IMG/VR virus record: IMGVR_UViG_3300028783_000001
Span: 1-64,000 of that record
DNA: 64,000 bases
Direction: 5' to 3' (one strand)
From: a virus
How positions within the stretch are numbered: position 1 is the stretch's first letter; every line of letters starts with the position of its first letter. The position numbers and the translations under genes are program-made. This document shows positions 8,161 to 16,471 of this stretch, piece after piece. The notes below the pieces were generated by a model. The model was not told the DNA's origin. It made no database searches and saw only the letters and a program-made list of their open reading frames with translations.

Positions 8161-8368
8161 AGGAATCCTAATCCTTCAGAAGAGTGACAAGGTGGAGATT
8201 CGTGCTGAGCTTTCCGACTTCACCGGAAAACCAATGATCAGCGTGCGGGAGTGGGTGAAGAAGGGTGATGGATTTATTCGCACTAGCAAGGGGTTCATGA
8301 TTGATCCCGGCGAGGCCATCGAGTTTTGCGACGCGCTCCGTAGCGTCGTCGTCAGTCTCACCGATTAG
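8027..8368 (+). CDS. PC4-like single-stranded DNA-binding protein
   Basis: 113 residues, ATG behind GGAGAAG. Residues about 52-113 match the transcriptional coactivator p15/PC4 fold: a strand KVEIRAEL, GKPMISVREW, a turn with GFIRTSKGFMI, then the closing helix. PC4 proteins dimerise and bind ssDNA; phage and bacterial versions are thought to act in replication, recombination or transcription. The first 45 residues are a disordered Arg/Pro-rich tail. The gene overlaps the previous one by 134 bases in a different frame. Confidence 0.7.
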   Translation: MSTTTDHRRRPLTVDRQTPRQDPRKEKPRADRRPDPRATVESTDEGILILQKSDKVEIRAELSDFTGKPMISVREWVKKGDGFIRTSKGFMIDPGEAIEFCDALRSVVVSLTD

Positions 8369-8379
8369 GAGGATAGGCA

Positions 8380-8589
8380 ATGGCTAACAAGCCCCACACA
8401 AACAAATACATATATGATCTCCTACTCCAAAGGCTGATGAAGGCGGACGACTTTCCGAGCTGCACCTATGGCGACTTGAAGAATTTTATGATGAAGCACG
8501 GACTCGTAATCGTCGGTGAGCAGTATCACAGCGACCTATGTGATTTAAAGCGCTCAGTAGTTAGGATTCACGAGCTGATCCAGGACTGA
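8380..8589 (+). CDS. hypothetical protein, 69 aa
   Basis: ATG behind AGGAGG. Small helical protein, no recognised family. Its TGA stop is the first three bases of a TGAGTAAA motif. Confidence 0.65.
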   Translation: MANKPHTNKYIYDLLLQRLMKADDFPSCTYGDLKNFMMKHGLVIVGEQYHSDLCDLKRSVVRIHELIQD

Positions 8590-8596
8590 GTAAAGG
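8587..8596 (+). promoter_or_regulatory. TGAGTAAA-type motif overlapping a stop codon
   Basis: TGAGTAAAGG; the TGA is the stop of the preceding gene. The next start is at 8704, with two hairpins between. Confidence 0.45.
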
Positions 8597-8639
8597 GATA
8601 CGTAGCGAGACCGTCCTCCCACGGTCGCTGCGTCTGACC

Positions 8640-8685
8640 GAGGCGTGTGGGTATCCCCCTTCCCACACGCCTCAGTTTTTCGTTT
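8640..8685 (+). terminator. intrinsic terminator
   Basis: 12-bp perfect stem GAGGCGTGTGGG / CCCACACGCCTC with a 10-base loop, followed by AGTTTTTCGTTTTT. A smaller hairpin (GACCGT / ACGGTC) precedes it. This is one of the most convincing terminators in the window. Confidence 0.75.
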
Positions 8686-8703
8686 TTGAAATGGAGAGAC
8701 TCA

Positions 8704-9007
8704 ATGAAACTGTTCATATGGACTGGTGGTGGTGGCGGGTACAGTGATGGTATGGTAGTAGTGCTAGCACCCGACCTACAACCAGCTCGTCGAGCTAGTT
8801 TTGGTATTCGACGACTTAAGAATCACAGCTCGCTTAAAACGCTGGAGCGAGCTAGTAGCTAGTGATTTTAAGATCGTGTCACGATGTGTAATCGAGCTGT
8901 CAGATTTTGTTGTGTACCGACCTTATAGTGGAATACCCGACGTTCTTATTAAGAACCGCAATAGCTGGACTGGTTTTGTCTCGCGCATCTGCCCAGACGG
9001 GAAATAA
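8704..9007 (+). pseudogene. gene in two frames (candidate +1 frameshift)
   Basis: ATG at 8704 behind GGAGAG begins a frame reading MKLFIWTG...VVVLAP and running to a stop at 8860-8862. From about 8768 the +1 frame continues with a coherent protein-like sequence (TYNQLVELVLVF, then helices, ending ICPDGK at 9007) that has no start of its own with a ribosome site. Switching frame at the run GCA-CCC-GAC around 8767-8776 gives one protein of about 101 residues. Either a single-base indel (mutation or sequencing error) or programmed +1 slippage on CCC-G would explain it. Function unknown. Confidence 0.5.
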
Positions 9008-9012
9008 TCCGA

Positions 9013-9022
9013 TGAGTAAATA
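9013..9022 (+). promoter_or_regulatory. TGAGTAAATA motif
   Basis: Exact ten-base copy, 49 bases before the dCTP deaminase start and directly followed by a hairpin. Confidence 0.6.
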
Positions 9023-9058
9023 ACCTCCAGAAAGGGACCGTTCCCTCTGGAGGTTTTT
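9023..9058 (+). terminator. hairpin with T-tract, covers the dcd ribosome site
   Basis: CCTCCAG..AGGGA pairs with TCCCT..CTGGAGG and is followed by TTTTTGTT, so it has the form of an intrinsic terminator. Its 3' arm contains GGAGG, the likely ribosome binding site of dcd at 9062. The hairpin could therefore terminate read-through, mask translation initiation, or both. Confidence 0.65.
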
Positions 9059-9061
9059 GTT

Positions 9062-9622
9062 ATGACGGTGTTGAGTGCACAGACTATCAGGAAGATTCGA
9101 CCAGTAGAGCCTTTCCACGAGAGGTCGGTTGTCTGCGGCATGAGCTTTGGGCTCAGTAGCTGCGGATATGATATACGAATTGCAGAGACCATCGTATTGC
9201 GTCCCGGTGAGTTTGCATTGGCATCCTCAATCGAGAAGTTTGACATTCCAGACGACGTATGCGCAGAGCTGAAGGATAAGAGCACGCTAGTACGCCGTGG
9301 CCTTGCAGTCCAGAATACAATTTTAGAGCCTGGCTGGCGAGGATACCTCACACTAGAACTTACAAACCACGCAAACCCAACCAGACGCTGGTGGCATTTT
9401 TGGCGCTGGCGCGAGTGGTATCGCAAAGACCCTCTTCGACCTGAGGGAACTATAGTCTTGTTGGCCGGAATGCCAATTGCTCAGGCGGTGTTCCATCCCT
9501 TGGATGAGCCGACCGATCAACCATACGAGTCTGGTAAGTATCAGGACCAGAAGCGTGGTCCACAGGCAGCTCTTTATGAAGATGAGAGTATGGTGTTCAG
9601 CGGGGGCCGCGACCATGGTTGA
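9062..9622 (+). CDS. dcd: dCTP deaminase
   Basis: 186 residues. Converts dCTP to dUTP and so feeds dTMP synthesis in the cytoplasm; phages use it to rebalance pyrimidine pools. Visible Dcd/dUTPase-fold motifs: CGYDIRIA near residue 37, DKSTLVRRG near 78-86, EPGWRGYLTLEL near 93-104, MPIAQAVF near 139-146 and the C-terminal GKYQDQKRGP. A roughly 25-residue insertion rich in Trp/Arg lies after LTLEL, longer than in typical enzymes. The sequence does not tell mono-functional Dcd from a bifunctional dCTP deaminase/dUTPase. The start is fixed by GGAGG in the preceding hairpin. It fits the nearby kinase-like and ThyX genes. Confidence 0.88.
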   Translation: MTVLSAQTIRKIRPVEPFHERSVVCGMSFGLSSCGYDIRIAETIVLRPGEFALASSIEKFDIPDDVCAELKDKSTLVRRGLAVQNTILEPGWRGYLTLELTNHANPTRRWWHFWRWREWYRKDPLRPEGTIVLLAGMPIAQAVFHPLDEPTDQPYESGKYQDQKRGPQAALYEDESMVFSGGRDHG

Positions 9623-9950
9623 CATACTATCCGACCGGGTGGTTCGAAGTAGGAAGCTGCATGTGTGCGACCAGTGCGGACGTCTGATCGGTGTTGGAGA
9701 AACCTACCGGCGTCGGGTTTACAAGGACGGCGACATTTGTACATACAAAGCACACGTAGACTGCGACGACGCCGCGCAGGAGATGTTTGACCGGGCAAAC
9801 TTATATTCTAATGAATATATGTGCCTTCAAAACTACATAGATGTATCCGATTCGGGATGGCTCTGGTCAGAGTTTCCAGACGTCGCCGAACGGCTACAGC
9901 TTTCCAGCCCATCGTGGTTTGAGATATGGAGACGTGGTTATGGGTGGTAA
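9615..9950 (+). CDS. zinc-finger-like protein, 111 aa
   Basis: The ATG at 9615 overlaps the end of dcd by 8 bases; GGGGG lies upstream. N-terminal half has CDQC, then a H-x-DC pair (HVDCDD near 49), a plausible single zinc site. C-terminal half is helical with several Trp. No family recognised. Confidence 0.6.
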   Translation: MVDILSDRVVRSRKLHVCDQCGRLIGVGETYRRRVYKDGDICTYKAHVDCDDAAQEMFDRANLYSNEYMCLQNYIDVSDSGWLWSEFPDVAERLQLSSPSWFEIWRRGYGW

Positions 9951-9996
9951 GATTTCCGCACTAGAGCAGCTAAGCCAGCCAAAGAATGAAGGATAG
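9940..9996 (+). CDS. possible 18-aa peptide
   Basis: ATG behind GGAG, overlapping the previous stop by 11 bases. Too short for confidence, but it fills the only gap before the kinase-like gene. Confidence 0.25.
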   Translation: MGGKISALEQLSQPKNEG

Positions 9997-10001
9997 TTAA
10001 A

Positions 10002-11591
10002 ATGAAGTTTCGTGGAATAGCGTTGTGCGGGCTAACGCACGCCGGCAAATCTGAATGTGCACGATTCTTGGAAGCTAATTTCAGGATGAAGAAGGTGCAT
10101 GTAAAGATCCTACTGGGCGAGATGATCGCTCCGCTTCTGATCAGGCTTGGTGTAGACATCGACGACATCCCTTCCTATGTATTTGGCGACAAGATCGATG
10201 AGCCGCTTCCAGGTGATCCGTTGCTGACAACGCGCGTATTGCTACAAGCCCAGGGCTGCGGCTTCCTGGATGAGCTTCCAGATCCGATGATCGCGCAGCG
10301 CCTAGTTGTCAATGAGGTCGGTGCGGGAATCCCCGTCGTCGTGGAGAGTGTACGCTACGCTCGCGAGGCAGAGTGGCTGAGAGCAAACGGCTTCCTACTC
10401 GTGCGAATCATTCGTCCTAGCTACCTGTCAAATGCTCCCGGCATGGATCACAAATCGGAGCACGACCAGATCTTCAGCGTCGACTACACGATTGCAAATG
10501 ACGGCACACTTAGTCAGCTGCTCGACGCCATAAGCACGATTGCTACAACCTGCGGGTTTGAGCCGATTGCAGCCTGTTCACGAGTCCCACGATTGGTGCT
10601 TGTCAACGGCAGGCCACGCGTTGGCAAGGACACGTTTGTCGAGTATGCAACGAGTTATATTCGGCGTAGATTCAACTGGCCAACCGATGTCTACAGCTCT
10701 ATCGATCCAGTCCGTGAGGCCCTGAAGGCAATCAACGTCGACGTCTCCGCAAAGGACGCTAAGGACCGCGACCTCTTGTCAGAGATGGGTGCGGCGCTTG
10801 AAAAGCACTGCGGCTTCCGGTCCTTTAGGACGATGCAGGTAATTCAGAGCACCTTTTTCGCAAACGGAACGGCCTTCGTCTACGTTCGCGAAGCCTACAT
10901 GATGGACAAGATTGAGCAGCAGATACACAAAGCCGCCATGGCGGGATTATTGCCGCACGTCCTAGTATCCAAGTTGTGGGTCACACGCATGCGTGCAACC
11001 GACCTACCTCAGCCTACGAACCACAGTGACGACATCGACGGTACCGAGGTTGAGTATGATTGGCAGGTAGTAAATAACGGTACGCTAGACGACTTGCGGG
11101 AGTTGGCGATCCGCTTTGTCGACGCATTGCTTTCCGGTAGGGAGAGTGGCTACTTCACACCTCTACACAGCCCTGGCACACTCGCGGACACTGGAATGTG
11201 TCCAGCTATATCAAACCATGCGAAAGCACCAGTGAATGAAGTCGTAAACGTAGATTACGATCTTGCTGGTTTTCTTGCGGAGGTCAAGGAAATGTTCAAT
11301 GATGACGTGGAGCACGAAGTTGTAGATCCGACAGCGGCTAATGCTGAGAAGCTCATGAACAACGTAGGGGATGACGCAATCTTCGACAAACCCTTCTATG
11401 GTGACGACTATTTACTGGCAGTCAAGACAGCGTTGGATGAGAAGCGTCACAGGGTAGAGGATACCATCAATAGAGTAGAAGACGTTGCCTTCAGCACGCA
11501 GCCAGCAGAGAAGAGGAAGAAGGAAAAACGTGATCCATTTACCACGTACATCCGTAGCTGGTATCGTGGTTTTGGTGGATTTGGTTGGTAA
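10002..11591 (+). CDS. tandem P-loop kinase-like protein (dNMP-kinase type)
   Basis: 529 residues, ATG behind AAGGA. Two nucleotide-kinase-like P-loops are visible: GLTHAGKS at residues 9-16 and GRPRVGKDT from residue 203. Each is followed by a helix and by hydrophobic strands, and each half has a 'W/YxxNxGTL' segment (residues about 165 and 350) that in deoxynucleoside monophosphate kinases precedes the last helix. I infer an internal duplication of a dNMP/adenylate-kinase-like domain. The last 150 residues are an acidic then basic extension with no recognised domain. Location beside dcd and thyX supports a role in dNTP supply; the substrate cannot be read from sequence. Known phage dNMP kinases are about half this length. 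Confidence 0.65.
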   Translation: MKFRGIALCGLTHAGKSECARFLEANFRMKKVHVKILLGEMIAPLLIRLGVDIDDIPSYVFGDKIDEPLPGDPLLTTRVLLQAQGCGFLDELPDPMIAQRLVVNEVGAGIPVVVESVRYAREAEWLRANGFLLVRIIRPSYLSNAPGMDHKSEHDQIFSVDYTIANDGTLSQLLDAISTIATTCGFEPIAACSRVPRLVLVNGRPRVGKDTFVEYATSYIRRRFNWPTDVYSSIDPVREALKAINVDVSAKDAKDRDLLSEMGAALEKHCGFRSFRTMQVIQSTFFANGTAFVYVREAYMMDKIEQQIHKAAMAGLLPHVLVSKLWVTRMRATDLPQPTNHSDDIDGTEVEYDWQVVNNGTLDDLRELAIRFVDALLSGRESGYFTPLHSPGTLADTGMCPAISNHAKAPVNEVVNVDYDLAGFLAEVKEMFNDDVEHEVVDPTAANAEKLMNNVGDDAIFDKPFYGDDYLLAVKTALDEKRHRVEDTINRVEDVAFSTQPAEKRKKEKRDPFTTYIRSWYRGFGGFGW

Positions 11592-11606
11592 TCAAGGAGA
11601 CTAGGG

Positions 11607-12668
11607 ATGATAATACAACCGAGTAAGGAAGCCATTCTCAAAGCCGCTGCGGCTATCAACAGCACAAAGGATGTGCGTGGTAGGATGTTATCACAGGACG
11701 CTATTAAGACCATATTAGAAGCGGCATACGCCGTCGATGGGGAAAACAATCTTAGCACTGCGGCTATAAAGGAGAGCGTTTTTAAACCTAGCGCAGAGGG
11801 TATCCGTGCAGCAACTAAAATCTTGGGCGACCATGGATGGTACTCCCTATCGTACAATTACAATGCGATGGATGAGGCACTTACGAAGGCTTATGAAACC
11901 GACCTTGCTGAGCCGATTCGATTTACGACGGACGGTGGGACTCACTACTCCGTCACGGTCGATCAGTTTAAGCGTCGGCTCTCTCTATTCGAGAGCGATA
12001 TCGCTTCATTAATCCGTCAGCGCGATGAAGCGGTTAAGGACAATGCCGGCTTACGCAGCAGGCTTTTTCAGCAGAAGCTTGAGAGCGAGACCGGTGGTGA
12101 TCATCACCTACAGCATGTAATCGCAACCTATAAGGCAACGCAGGAACGGCTTCAGAAGAGGGTTGCCGAACTGGAAGAGTCGCTCGATGAAGCGGCGCGT
12201 AAGGCTAGCGCAAATGCTAGTGTTACCAGATCCTTTATACTGTCAATCGACACGGCGCATCGTGTCATAGGGGACCTGCGCGAGCAGGTTACTGGGATTA
12301 CAATGGATCGCGATGGAGCGCGAGCCGTGGTGGCCGGATTAAACCGGGATATAGACTCGTTGAAGAAGCAGGTTGCCGATCTCACCGCTACAGCATACAA
12401 AGGTGTCAACCACACGATCTGCGCCGCTGAGGTATCGGGGACCAAGAATGGTCACTCATGGTTTGTCCGTGAGAGCATCGCTCGCCTTGAACGTGCTCGG
12501 TGGTATGTCGATAAGCATACCAAGAGAGTGATCGACTTCATTAACGGTAATTATTACTGCGAATGGACGGTATCGAGCTATGCCCGTGAGCCGATAGTGG
12601 TTGTGGGTCCAAGTGATGAGTATTGTTTGCAAAAGTTGTGCGACTATCTAATTCTAAAGGGGTATTGA
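11607..12668 (+). CDS. coiled-coil protein, 353 aa
   Basis: ATG behind AAGGAGA. Residues about 115-265 show continuous heptad-like patterns (long coiled coil), flanked by an N-terminal helical domain and a C-terminal mixed domain of about 80 residues. Could be structural or a DNA-handling accessory; not recognised. Its stop overlaps the next start. Confidence 0.7.
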   Translation: MIIQPSKEAILKAAAAINSTKDVRGRMLSQDAIKTILEAAYAVDGENNLSTAAIKESVFKPSAEGIRAATKILGDHGWYSLSYNYNAMDEALTKAYETDLAEPIRFTTDGGTHYSVTVDQFKRRLSLFESDIASLIRQRDEAVKDNAGLRSRLFQQKLESETGGDHHLQHVIATYKATQERLQKRVAELEESLDEAARKASANASVTRSFILSIDTAHRVIGDLREQVTGITMDRDGARAVVAGLNRDIDSLKKQVADLTATAYKGVNHTICAAEVSGTKNGHSWFVRESIARLERARWYVDKHTKRVIDFINGNYYCEWTVSSYAREPIVVVGPSDEYCLQKLCDYLILKGY

Positions 12669-12895
12669 TGTCACAGCCAAATCACCACTCAATCGCTGAG
12701 GCGGTGGCCAACACCGCCTCAGGAATGATAGTCTCATTCGTGGCCGCCTACTATGTGTTTCCAATGGTAGGGGTTGCGATTAACGCTGGGCAAAATGCGG
12801 TGTTGACCGTCGTGTTTACCCTAATCTCGCTGATTCGCACCTATGCGTTTCGGCGTCTGTTTAATCGTCTTCACCAACAGGGATGGTGGCAGTAA
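12668..12895 (+). CDS. DUF7220-like two-helix membrane protein
   Basis: 75 residues; the ATG overlaps the previous stop and AAAGGGG is upstream. Pattern matches small phage membrane proteins I know as DUF7220: 'IAEAVANT', a first membrane helix, an 'I-N-A-G-Q-N' turn, a second helix and 'R-T-Y-A-F-R-R-L-F-N-R'. Function unknown; inner membrane expected. Confidence 0.7.
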   Translation: MSQPNHHSIAEAVANTASGMIVSFVAAYYVFPMVGVAINAGQNAVLTVVFTLISLIRTYAFRRLFNRLHQQGWWQ

Positions 12896-12904
12896 GGAGT
12901 CGGC

Positions 12905-13216
12905 ATGAAGAGCTTATTTATGATCACCGTTACAGAGCCTAGATTCACCGTCGCGGTTGGGATGTCCGTGGCGTCTAAGTTTGGCGCGAGCATGCTGCAT
13001 ATAAATAGCCTCACGTGGATTGTAGGTGTTGATGATCTAGAGTGCAACGACATCTCCTACTCACTCGGACTATTAAAACGCGCGGGAAGAACCCAGATAA
13101 AGGAAATTACATATCCAAGTGCACTTGTTATGCGGGTATCATCATATTTCGGCCGCGCCAATCCCAACGTGTGGGAATCGCTAAAATCAATGTCTGGCTG
13201 GGAGCTGGAAAAATGA
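12905..13216 (+). CDS. hypothetical protein, 103 aa
   Basis: ATG behind AAGGAG. Soluble alpha/beta protein; overlaps the next gene by ATGA. Unknown family. Confidence 0.65.
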   Translation: MKSLFMITVTEPRFTVAVGMSVASKFGASMLHINSLTWIVGVDDLECNDISYSLGLLKRAGRTQIKEITYPSALVMRVSSYFGRANPNVWESLKSMSGWELEK

Positions 13217-13566
13217 GCAACGAGATTGATGAGAACACGCCACCCGGAACCGATATTGTATGTATCCGTGAGATTAAGGTAGGGAGCCTAGCTGGAAATC
13301 CGCCGCGACCTACGGTCGGCGCATACTACACAATTAGCCAGGTGACCTTAGCGTCTCGGGGGTTCGGCCCACAAGGAGTCGTAATCTTTCTAGGAGAGTT
13401 GCCGCCCCACATAACTACCATATATGGGCAACCCTGTCGCATCGGATACGACGCTCGCGACTTCCGCCGCCTTGACAAGTGGGTCGCCAAGTTGGCGCAG
13501 ACGTCCAATCTATTTGTTCGTGCAGAGCAGGGTATCGATATTGATACTTTGGTAGACATAACGTGA
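13213..13566 (+). CDS. hypothetical protein, 117 aa
   Basis: Starts in the ATGA overlap with the previous gene (GGAGCTGGAA upstream). Residues 20-80 are strand-rich and read like a small beta-barrel (SH3-like): VCIREIKVG, YYTISQV, GVVIFLGEL. Unknown role. Confidence 0.65.
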   Translation: MSNEIDENTPPGTDIVCIREIKVGSLAGNPPRPTVGAYYTISQVTLASRGFGPQGVVIFLGELPPHITTIYGQPCRIGYDARDFRRLDKWVAKLAQTSNLFVRAEQGIDIDTLVDIT

Positions 13567-13573
13567 GGCTAAC

Positions 13574-13855
13574 ATGGCAGACAGGACGAAGGATCAGATA
13601 CTAGACCAGGCTGTATATGCCATTGCGAGTCTGCACCGGCACTATGGACCAGGCTTAACAGCAGAGGGTCTACAGCACGTTAGGAAGCTATTGTCTGAGA
13701 TTGGCTTCTGTACCGACTCCTGTTACCGGGTCGACGTATACGATGACGATCCGCTTGCAGACTTCTACCAGCGGATTGTCCAGCCAGGTGGATGGGATAA
13801 TTTAGACTACGATGACACCATCGCTAGAAGCATGCCAGGATATGAAGGGTATTAA
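13574..13855 (+). CDS. hypothetical acidic protein, 93 aa
   Basis: ATG behind GAGG. N-terminal helices, C-terminal acidic tail. Ends one base before the ThyX start, so probably co-translated with it. Confidence 0.65.
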   Translation: MADRTKDQILDQAVYAIASLHRHYGPGLTAEGLQHVRKLLSEIGFCTDSCYRVDVYDDDPLADFYQRIVQPGGWDNLDYDDTIARSMPGYEGY

Positions 13856-13856
13856 C

Positions 13857-15299
13857 ATGAGCTATGTGGATAGGGTTAATGTGCGGTTGCTTCCGCCGGA
13901 GATTCGGGGTGAACCAGAAGCTCAAGCCATGTTGGGAGCATTCTGGTCACGTAGTCAGATGCCAATAGAGGAGAGATTAAAGACGTTTGATGATATATCA
14001 GATCTTAAGAATAAGTTGCAGCATATTGTAGTTGGATATGGTCATTCCAGTTTATTAGACATGGCAAACGTAGCAATCTTCATCGAGCGCATTCCAATTC
14101 TCGCGGCAGTAGCCATCGAGAACCACGCGATGTTTGCTGGTCAAGAGACTAGTACGCGCTATGTGGACTGGGGCACGGAGGAGTTTATCAATCCTTTCGC
14201 TGAGGTCGGAACCGACTGGTTGGCAGACGAGGGTGGGGTCGCGCGTACCTTGCACGTTTTGCACAAGTATTTGCGCGAGACTTATGTCGCAGTCGCAGAG
14301 GGCATGTTTAAGCGGCTCTGGAATAGCAGTGGTGGTTTAATCGCTGCTGATGAAACCGATGGTGGGATTGATCCTGCTGCAGCCAAGCGGGCGATGAAGG
14401 CGCGAGCCTTCGACGTCGCACGTGGGTTCCTTCCCGCCGCTGCGGTTACAAACGTCTGTTGGAGCGGTCGCCTAAGCTCAATCCTCGCGCACCTATCCGT
14501 GCTTCTTATTCATCCAGACCACACAATCGTGGACATCGCTCGCAAGATTCATACCGTCTTGCACGACGCCTTCCCGAAGGTCGTGCCGGTCGACATGCGC
14601 AGCGAAGACGCCAAATATGCAGAGGCGTATTGGTTTGGCCCGATGTCCACGATGGGTGCGCTGGAGCCTGCACTACTTACAATGACGGGCGACGACCTGA
14701 ATCGGTACGGCACTACCTATAAGCGTCAGCGCAAGGAGCGTGTTCCTCCGAGCATTGGTGCAAGGGTCGACGTCATGATCCAGTCGTGGATCGACTACGG
14801 ATCGTTTCGCGACCTGAATAGGCACCGCGTCGGTTACAAGGACGTCTACCCACCAGACCTCGTCGCCGACATCCATCCCTGGTATATTGAGATGGCTGGC
14901 GACTCGCTTCCTGCAGACTTCACAAACACGCTCAAGCACCTGCAGAACAGGTTCAGCGATGCCTACTTCGAGGCTAGCAGGGACATCGACAAGTACTACC
15001 CCGACTATGTGCGTTACGAAAACATGCTGGCCTACGGCGCACCGCTTGGCGTTTTGGTGCCAGTAAACTACAAGATGGATCTTGCGCAGTACATCTACCT
15101 CGTTGAGTTGCGCAGCGGTATCGATGTCCATCCGACGCTGCGCAAGATGATCCACGAGGCCCACGCCGACTTCAAAAACTTCCACAGCAAGGGAATCAAT
15201 ATCCAGATTCATGCCGACGAGCGACCTGATCCTGGATTCAACGGCTTCATGCTCTCGCGCGGCGGTCAGACAATCCTCATAGGAGGGCAAGCCATATAG
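13857..15299 (+). CDS. thyX: FAD-dependent thymidylate synthase ThyX, long two-domain form
   Basis: 480 residues, about twice the usual ThyX length. ThyX makes dTMP from dUMP with methylene-tetrahydrofolate, FAD and NADPH. Residues 60-105 align without gaps to the ThyX signature region (GHSSLLDM...ETSTRYVDW): the ExSxRY end is kept (97-102) but the RHR triad is N-H-A (89-91). Residues 310-330 hold an intact RHR (322-324) without the SxRY end, and residues about 410-430 (ELRSG...HPTLR) look like the normal C-terminal substrate-binding helix. I infer two diverged ThyX-like domains that together supply one active site. The ATG at 13857 has AAGGG upstream. Because it is unusual, another pyrimidine C5 chemistry is possible. 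Confidence 0.8.
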   Translation: MSYVDRVNVRLLPPEIRGEPEAQAMLGAFWSRSQMPIEERLKTFDDISDLKNKLQHIVVGYGHSSLLDMANVAIFIERIPILAAVAIENHAMFAGQETSTRYVDWGTEEFINPFAEVGTDWLADEGGVARTLHVLHKYLRETYVAVAEGMFKRLWNSSGGLIAADETDGGIDPAAAKRAMKARAFDVARGFLPAAAVTNVCWSGRLSSILAHLSVLLIHPDHTIVDIARKIHTVLHDAFPKVVPVDMRSEDAKYAEAYWFGPMSTMGALEPALLTMTGDDLNRYGTTYKRQRKERVPPSIGARVDVMIQSWIDYGSFRDLNRHRVGYKDVYPPDLVADIHPWYIEMAGDSLPADFTNTLKHLQNRFSDAYFEASRDIDKYYPDYVRYENMLAYGAPLGVLVPVNYKMDLAQYIYLVELRSGIDVHPTLRKMIHEAHADFKNFHSKGINIQIHADERPDPGFNGFMLSRGGQTILIGGQAI

Positions 15300-15310
15300 C
15301 AAACGGCTAG

Positions 15311-15320
15311 TGAGTAAATA
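15311..15320 (+). promoter_or_regulatory. TGAGTAAATA motif
   Basis: Exact copy, 45 bases before the RNA ligase start and followed by a hairpin. Confidence 0.6.
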
Positions 15321-15322
15321 CA

Positions 15323-15346
15323 CCCGGCAGGGCAATTCCTGCCGGG
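15323..15346 (+). terminator. hairpin covering the RNA ligase ribosome site
   Basis: 9-bp perfect stem CCCGGCAGG / CCTGCCGGG with a 6-base loop. No T-tract. Its 3' arm abuts GGGAGA, the ribosome binding site for the start at 15356, so it may modulate translation. Confidence 0.5.
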
Positions 15347-15355
15347 AGAATAATC

Positions 15356-16471
15356 ATGAACGACGCTGTAATTGAAGACCTCCAGTGCGACCGCGCCCTC
15401 GCAAGCGTTCGTCGCATTGACAGGGTAGTCCCCCACCCAGACGCGGACCTGCTCGACCTCGCTATCATTGGCGGCTGGCAGTGCGTTACGCAGAAGAGCA
15501 ACAACTTCAAGGAGGGTGATCTCGTCTGCTACTTTGAGATTGATTCATTCTTACCAATCGAAGATCAGTGGGAGTGGTTACGGAAGTCAAGCTACCGCAA
15601 GATGGGTGGGCGTGAAGGATTCCGCATCAAGACGATTAAGCTGCGTAAGGAGCTATCGCAGGGCCTGATCATGCCGCTGGAGGAGATTGGCTTTATTTAT
15701 GATCACTCAGATGCAAAATGGTATTCTAGCCCAGAGCACGCTGCTAGCGTTTTAGAAGGTGATGATCTTACATCCTACCTTGGCGTCGTCAAGTGGGACC
15801 CGCCGCTTCCGGCCTGTCTTGGTGGAGTAGCACGCGGCAACTTCCCCACCTTCATTAAGAGGACTGACCAGAGCCGCGTGCAAAACCTCTCGCGCTACCT
15901 AGACTTCCACAGTGAGCGAGAATTTGAGGTCACGCTAAAGCTCGACGGATCATCGTGTACGGTGTATAGCTGCCCAGACGACGTCGTTCCAAGGCAGGGC
16001 GTCTGCTCGCGCAACCTCGATCTGGTTGAGACGGACGGCAACTCATTTTGGCAGATCGTGCGTCAGACCCAGCTGCTAGAGGCGATGCACCATGTTGGTG
16101 GAACCTACGCCATCCAGGGCGAGCTAATGGGTCCTGGAATCCAGAAGAATCCAGAGAATTTGCCGGCGCTGGCTCTCTACGTATTCGACGTCTACGCCAT
16201 CGATACGTGCCGCTACCTCAACCCACATGAGCGTCGCGACTACCTGGCGCAGCTTATGGAGCAGGGAGCAACGGTAGACGAGGCACCGGTCATTATCTCA
16301 GCCACTACGCTAAAGCCCTACGGGAGCATTGCTGGCCTACTCGCTCACGCCGCAGCTATTCCGTCAATCAACAATAAGATTGCTGAAGGTGCTGTGTGGA
16401 AGAGCTGCTCCGGTGATCGATTCTCGTTTAAGGTGATCTCGAACAAATATCTGCTCAAGGAGAAGGACTGA
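15356..16471 (+). CDS. RNA ligase, DRB0094 (Rnl5) family
   Basis: 371 residues. ATP-dependent ligase that joins or repairs broken RNA. The N-terminal 110 residues form the tRNA-binding/OB-like domain of DRB0094-type ligases (DRALASVRRI, 'HPDAD.L..A.I.GWQCV', 'GDLVCYFEIDS'). Ligase motif I is KLDGSS from Lys195, preceded by an EVTLK strand; GVCSRNLDL is the Ia/III region, IQGELMGPGIQ motif IIIa-like, and EGAVWK near the C-terminus motif IV/V-like. The phage could use it to reseal tRNAs cut by host anticodon nucleases. TGAGTAAATA and a hairpin precede it. Confidence 0.85.
   Translation: MNDAVIEDLQCDRALASVRRIDRVVPHPDADLLDLAIIGGWQCVTQKSNNFKEGDLVCYFEIDSFLPIEDQWEWLRKSSYRKMGGREGFRIKTIKLRKELSQGLIMPLEEIGFIYDHSDAKWYSSPEHAASVLEGDDLTSYLGVVKWDPPLPACLGGVARGNFPTFIKRTDQSRVQNLSRYLDFHSEREFEVTLKLDGSSCTVYSCPDDVVPRQGVCSRNLDLVETDGNSFWQIVRQTQLLEAMHHVGGTYAIQGELMGPGIQKNPENLPALALYVFDVYAIDTCRYLNPHERRDYLAQLMEQGATVDEAPVIISATTLKPYGSIAGLLAHAAAIPSINNKIAEGAVWKSCSGDRFSFKVISNKYLLKEKD

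Noticed and set aside
8923-9426. - strand frame across dcd
   Set aside because: Antisense shadow of dCTP deaminase; no start signal or motif.
14673-15335. Long open frame on the - strand opposite thyX (220 codons)
   Set aside because: It is antisense to a strongly supported ThyX gene, has no ribosome site and no recognisable motif; all supported genes are on the + strand.
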